23,384 bases of DNA, taken from NCBI GenBank assembly GCA_019155205.2, contig JAHNZQ020000308.1, positions 5,886,330-5,909,713 of the forward strand. The letters are read 5' to 3'. A program made the translations under genes and the position numbers. This DNA comes from Gracilaria vermiculophylla. Its lineage: Eukaryota; Rhodophyta; Florideophyceae; Gracilariales; Gracilariaceae. The notes under the pieces were generated by a model. The model was given only the letters and a program-made list of their open reading frames with translations, made no database searches and was not told the DNA's origin. Shown piece by piece: positions 20,101-23,384 of the stretch (the stretch's first letter is position 1; every line of letters begins with the position of its first letter).

Positions 20101-20845
20101 ACCAAGAGCTTCAGAGAATAATACGCCTGAGGGTGCGCCAGAAACGACAACCTCCGTCAACGGAACAACAACCTTCACAAAAGGAGTGGAAGTCGGCGCA
20201 CCGGCTGAGACGCTGGGCTCCCGAGCAGATTCTGCCGGCACTGCCGTAGAGATCGCCAGGGCTGTGGATGGAGCAACCGATACTGGATGTGTCCACAACG
20301 CAGGACAGAAGATTATGAGTGAGGCACTTCCACTGGAGATGACCGAGCGGACGCGACGTTTTGGGTGCTTCCCAAAAGTTACGTTCGAGGAAATCGGAGC
20401 GTCGCGCGCCGTGAAGAACAGCCGCACGGTACCACGGAGAGAGACCGGCATACAGACCAGACTGGCCCACGCCCCAACCGCGAACGAAGAACACCGACGC
20501 CGTACGGACGACACTCGGAGGCAGGGAAGAGAAAACAGCCAACTGGCGCTGTAGCACCAGCGGGGTACACCAATAAGAAGGAAATCAGGCTGGGCTAAAA
20601 GTGTTTGGGATCCGAGAATATCTAAAAGAAGATACGCGAACCCGCGGACGGTCCGCCGCGCCAAGACTCAGTCATGCGGTGGCTCAGGACGAACAGAGTT
20701 GTGTCTAAGAGTTCGTGGTTTGCTTCTAAGTGAACTGCGCAGGCTCTCATGCGCTACAGAATGTGATTTAATGGTGTTGTCAACGGAGGTACTCGTCAGT
20801 ATCCGATAAAGATACTATCAGAAAAAAAAGCTTTCTGCCCGTGGT
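20101..20845. other. GC-richer stretch with an unassigned open frame (20063-20554, +)
   Basis: One plus frame is open from within the gypsy linker to 20554, about 163 codons. It is rich in Thr, Arg, Glu and Ala (SENNTPEGAPETTTSVNGTT; a later part has TNEEHRRRTDDTRRQGREN-like composition). Long frames also exist on the other strand, as expected in GC-rich sequence, so length alone is weak evidence. No domain is recognised. It may be an unknown Gag-like or linker portion of the adjacent gypsy or another repeat. From 20560 to 20845 nothing is identifiable. Confidence 0.3.
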
Positions 20846-21592
20846 GATCACCTGAGTATGGAAAGCAAACTACCGGGTGACTGCATGTAGCTTATTGCCG
20901 TGCTCTGGAAGGGCAAGCAGAGAAAAAACTTCATCAGTTCATGTTTAATAACCTCGACTGAATAGGTCATTGAAAGGTCGATGTCGAGAATGGATCGTGA
21001 TGTGTCAAAGAAATTGTATTTTCAGGTTGACATCCGGCAAGTAGCTCAAGACTATTACAATACTTGTGAGAAAATCGACAGATACAATCGCAACAGACAA
21101 AAATGCCTGGATTTGGAGAATGCATTTAAAGTCAAGTCGTGGTCACTCCGAGTTAACACCATTCTTTGGTATGTGTGCGTTGTGGATGCTTGGCTGGTGA
21201 ACAAGCACTCCATGAGTCCGCGTGCCACAATGTCTCAGGCACCTTTCTATGCAAAACTTGCAGAGCCTCCGATTGAAAACCAGTAAATTGGCGTGGGTGT
21301 GCGCGGTCCGGATGTTGCCGCCCCCTGTGACAAATGCATGCACGGGGGGGTGAGTAGAGTTGGTATGCACCTGAAGCAGACGAAGCAAAAGCTAAAACGA
21401 GCTGAAGAGTCTCGGACAAAAGCACCCTACCAGGGATAGTGCCGTGTGTGCAAGGCAATAAAGAAATCGAAGTAAATTTGCTGTAGATGTCGCAGTGAGC
21501 GAAATGATAATACCTTTCTATGTTACTTTGACACAGGCCGCCGTTGCCTTAACATTCACATTCAGGAATGCGATGATGTCGTTAACGTCTGA
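20846..21592 (+). pseudogene. piggyBac transposase C-terminal fragment
   Basis: One frame with five in-frame stops reads IAVLWKGKQRKNFISSC (about 20890), RQVAQDYYNTCEKIDRYNRN (about 21035), LENAFKVKSWSLRVN and CVVDAWL (about 21180). These correspond to the end of the DDE_Tnp_1_7 core of piggyBac transposases (YY..C..vDrhNR.Rq, K.W..RV, VDaW). The stop at 21284-21286 is followed, still in frame, by HLKQTKQKLKRAEE and a Cys-rich tail (CRVCK, CCRCRSE, GRRCLN), matching the C-terminal zinc-binding domain. It ends at TGA 21590-21592. The N-terminal half and clear terminal repeats with TTAA sites are missing. piggyBac enzymes cut and paste at TTAA; this is only a remnant. Confidence 0.83.
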
Positions 21593-21799
21593 ATGATAGT
21601 TTATGACTGCTTCCCGTTGTCAGTTAAGGGTTACCGACAGTTGTTGTCAAATTGATAAAGTAAAATGCAAAAGTCAAAACAAATTCTTCTATTTTTTCTT
21701 TCGCAGTTTCTGACATAGCCTCCTACCAATTTGTGTGCACCATAAGAATTGCTCCGCAACTACTAGCATTGAAGTAATTCCCCTTCATGATATGTTTGT

Positions 21800-22083
21800 T
21801 GTGGAAGCAAGTAGAAACTTCTTGAACAAAGTATACAGCTAGAAGGATCTGAAAGATTCCAGAGGATTCTATAGAAGAACACAATCTGCATTATTATTGG
21901 TTATAATAGAAAAGATATAGAACTATACTATGTAGTAAAAATGATATAGAACACTATATATGAACGGTCCCAACACTACGTTTGACGGAAAATGGAAGTC
22001 AAGCCGAGTGTTCAAGATAAAAGGAAGATTGCGTTCATGTAAGTCTATCACAGAATTGTACTCCACAACCTACATTAATGTCA
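21800..22083 (+). repeat. Diverged solo LTR related to the copia LTR
   Basis: Compared with the coding-strand copia LTR, this plus-strand sequence shares the start (tgtggaagc / tgtagaagc), tctatagaagaa, agaacactatata, and gaagtcaagccgagt followed by agataaaa (copia: gaagtcaaaccgagt), then spaced matches to the end near 22080. Overall order and length (about 280 bp) agree, but the copies are clearly older than the 5% divergence inside the nested element. I see no primer binding site or gag after it, so it looks solo or truncated. The right end is uncertain by about 10 bp. Confidence 0.7.
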
Positions 22084-22426
22084 GCGTATGATTTCTCATG
22101 TTCCAGTGGGCGTCTAAAATATTTAATGCCGGCAGTAGCATTCTCAAAAACTGGTCGAGTTTTCGAAGGAATTCTGGAGTTTTTTGTAGAACCTCATGGC
22201 ATCGAGCTCACAAACTCAGCTTCGCGAAGTGCTAGTGTACCAACTAGGATTCCACTCCAGTGCTGATCTTGAGGAGTGAATCTGAGGTTTTAAAGTATAG
22301 TAGATGGGATGAAAGACATGGAACAGGGTAGAGAGCTCAAACATGCCGGCAATGAATGTGGTATTGAAAAAATTCGTCGGGCGAGAAACAATAAATCATT
22401 TTCTGAAATCGAAACTCCTCAATCTA
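22084..22426. other. Stretch without a clear gene
   Basis: A 62-codon plus frame (22078-22266, with FEGILEFFVEPHGIELTNSA) vaguely recalls the region around a copia integrase Glu. A second frame (about 22302-22445) contains DGMKDMEQGRELKHAGNE. Neither is strong enough to name. Confidence 0.25.
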
Positions 22427-22448
22427 GTTTACCTCATGTGAGGTAAAC
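22427..22448. repeat. Near-perfect palindrome
   Basis: Ten-base arms gtttacctca and tgaggtaaac flank the central tg. It begins a cluster of palindromes reaching 22526. Confidence 0.85.
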
Positions 22449-22453
22449 GGCCT

Positions 22454-22482
22454 GGTCAATAGACATTAGTGTCTATCAGACC
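22454..22482. repeat. Hairpin ggtcaatagaca / tgtctatcagacc
   Basis: Arms of 12 and 13 nt with one bulge and a 4-nt loop (ttag). The left arm is part of a direct repeat: tgaggtaa...ctggtc...atagaca occurs at 22439-22465 and again at 22500-22522. Confidence 0.8.
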
Positions 22483-22499
22483 GGTATGCTGACTCTGTA

Positions 22500-22526
22500 T
22501 GAGGTAACTGGTCCCATAGACACCAG
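22500..22526. repeat. Second copy of the palindrome-associated repeat
   Basis: tgaggtaactggtcccatagaca repeats the 22439-22465 unit with small gaps and forms a short hairpin (ctggt...accag, 22508-22526). Confidence 0.65.
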
Positions 22527-23384
22527 CATTGATGTAGCCAAATCAAAACATTAAGAAACAGCACAAAAGGTGATCTGGCAGTGCCCCGAAGGCTCTGAGT
22601 CAAAAAAACAGTTTCATTTCAACTATTTAACTATCATGTTTATTTCTTATTCAACTTCTATTGAAAAAATTCAACACTCTGCTACTGAAAAAGACGTAAT
22701 GAGCTTAAAATGTAGAATACTCTGTGATTTTGAGACGGTTTTTCAGTTTGAAGTTTCTGAAAACAGTATATTTTCAGTACCACAGTCCTAACTTTTAATT
22801 AAAGCTCTTCGAGACTCATTCCTATTTATTCAACGTTTTGGTTTGTTTTCCGAGCACTTTTATTAATTTGACTTTGTCAGTGATGAGCTTTGAAGAAAGA
22901 AGACGTGTTTATTTTTCAGAACTGGGTATATCTGTTTTAGCTTCATTTATCGCCATATTATTCTTTTTTTGACAATCGTTCGTAAAACCATGGCGATATT
23001 AGTGCGCAAAGCTTGACCATGAAAACAGTACCGCCCAATGATTAGCTTGCTTTCAGCGCTGGGCAGTGTTGGGCTATGTTATTAGAAGAACGTTGTCTAA
23101 ATTGTGTTGAATGTTTAAGTGGAAAATCATGCAGAAAATGTCGTAGATTTTAATCTATTTTATTTATTGTGTGTTGCTCTATTTTGCAAGAAGATTTGGT
23201 TTATTTCTGAGAACGAAGAAGGATGTCCGCTACAACGTTGATTCGTGTCCGTTTTGCGATTGGTTTGGATCCTGTGGTCACCATTGGCACGTGTTGATTC
23301 TCAAAAACCCGTCACAGCCACAGAGGGGTGCAAGTCGACAGCTGGGAAAACAGTGCACCCTGTCGGTATGCCACGTACTGCTGA
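22527..23384. other. AT-rich terminal stretch without recognisable gene
   Basis: No transposase, RT or LTR signature is seen. Near 23239-23300 one plus frame reads VDSCPFCDWFGSCGHHWHVL. The clustered Cys and His look zinc-finger-like, but the frame is short and matches no family I know. Confidence 0.35.

Noticed and set aside
20020..20664. 214-codon minus-strand open frame
   Set aside because: Lies opposite gypsy linker and GC-rich sequence; Ser/Val/Pro-rich with no domain, likely a composition effect.
21610..21650. TTAA next to GGG near 21626 as a piggyBac end
   Set aside because: The orientation is TTAAGGG, whereas a right-hand end should read GGGTTAA, and no partner terminus is visible.
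22570..22791. 73-codon plus-strand open frame
   Set aside because: No recognisable motif; compatible with chance in AT-rich DNA.

Overview
This 23.4-kb window is eukaryotic and consists almost entirely of degraded transposable elements. I see no intact host gene, rRNA, tRNA or CRISPR array. Every recognisable coding stretch is a transposon protein broken by stops, frameshifts or lost catalytic residues. The mix (Ty3/gypsy elements with SPKLAEAVALKG-type proteases and PWSNG-type integrases, a compact copia element, a pogo/Tigger-like transposon, Tc1/mariner and piggyBac) most resembles an oomycete genome such as a downy mildew or Phytophthora relative. That assignment is from memory of these families and is not proven here.

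Layout. 1-1349 (+): gag and protease of a Ty3/gypsy element running in from the left edge. About 1280-2105 (-): RT tail and RNase H of a similar gypsy element, facing the first piece. 2903-14668 (-): one old, nearly full-length Ty3/gypsy element, with diverged LTRs at 2903-3335 and 14218-14668 and gag, protease, RT, RNase H, integrase and a chromodomain-like tail between them. Two younger elements sit inside it. A complete 4,709-bp copia element (4380-9088; 278-bp LTRs about 95% identical; PBS, PPT and gag-pol visible) splits the integrase core. A 1,277-bp Tc1-like transposon (10470-11746, flanked by TA) splits the RT/RNase H. Removing both leaves a gypsy element of about 5.8 kb.

To the right: an acidic, lysine-rich coding relic of unknown origin (14816-15262, +); a 2.0-kb pogo/Tigger-like transposon with TA-flanked ends (15470-17468, +); RT, RNase H and integrase-linker remains of a second, different gypsy lineage (about 18632-20100, +); a GC-richer unassigned stretch (20101-20845); the C-terminal part of a piggyBac transposase (20846-21592, +); a diverged solo LTR related to the copia LTR (about 21800-22083, +); and a cluster of palindromes (22427-22526). 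The last 0.9 kb holds nothing I recognise.

The elements do not work together; the window is an insertion record. The gypsy came first (LTRs roughly 70-75% alike by eye), and the copia and Tc1 came later. The least ordinary points are the three-layer nest, the initiator-tRNA anticodon-type PBS and heat-shock-element-like modules in the copia LTRs, repeated D-to-N loss of catalytic residues in unrelated elements, and the unexplained hairpins and acidic relic. All identities and alignments were made by eye.
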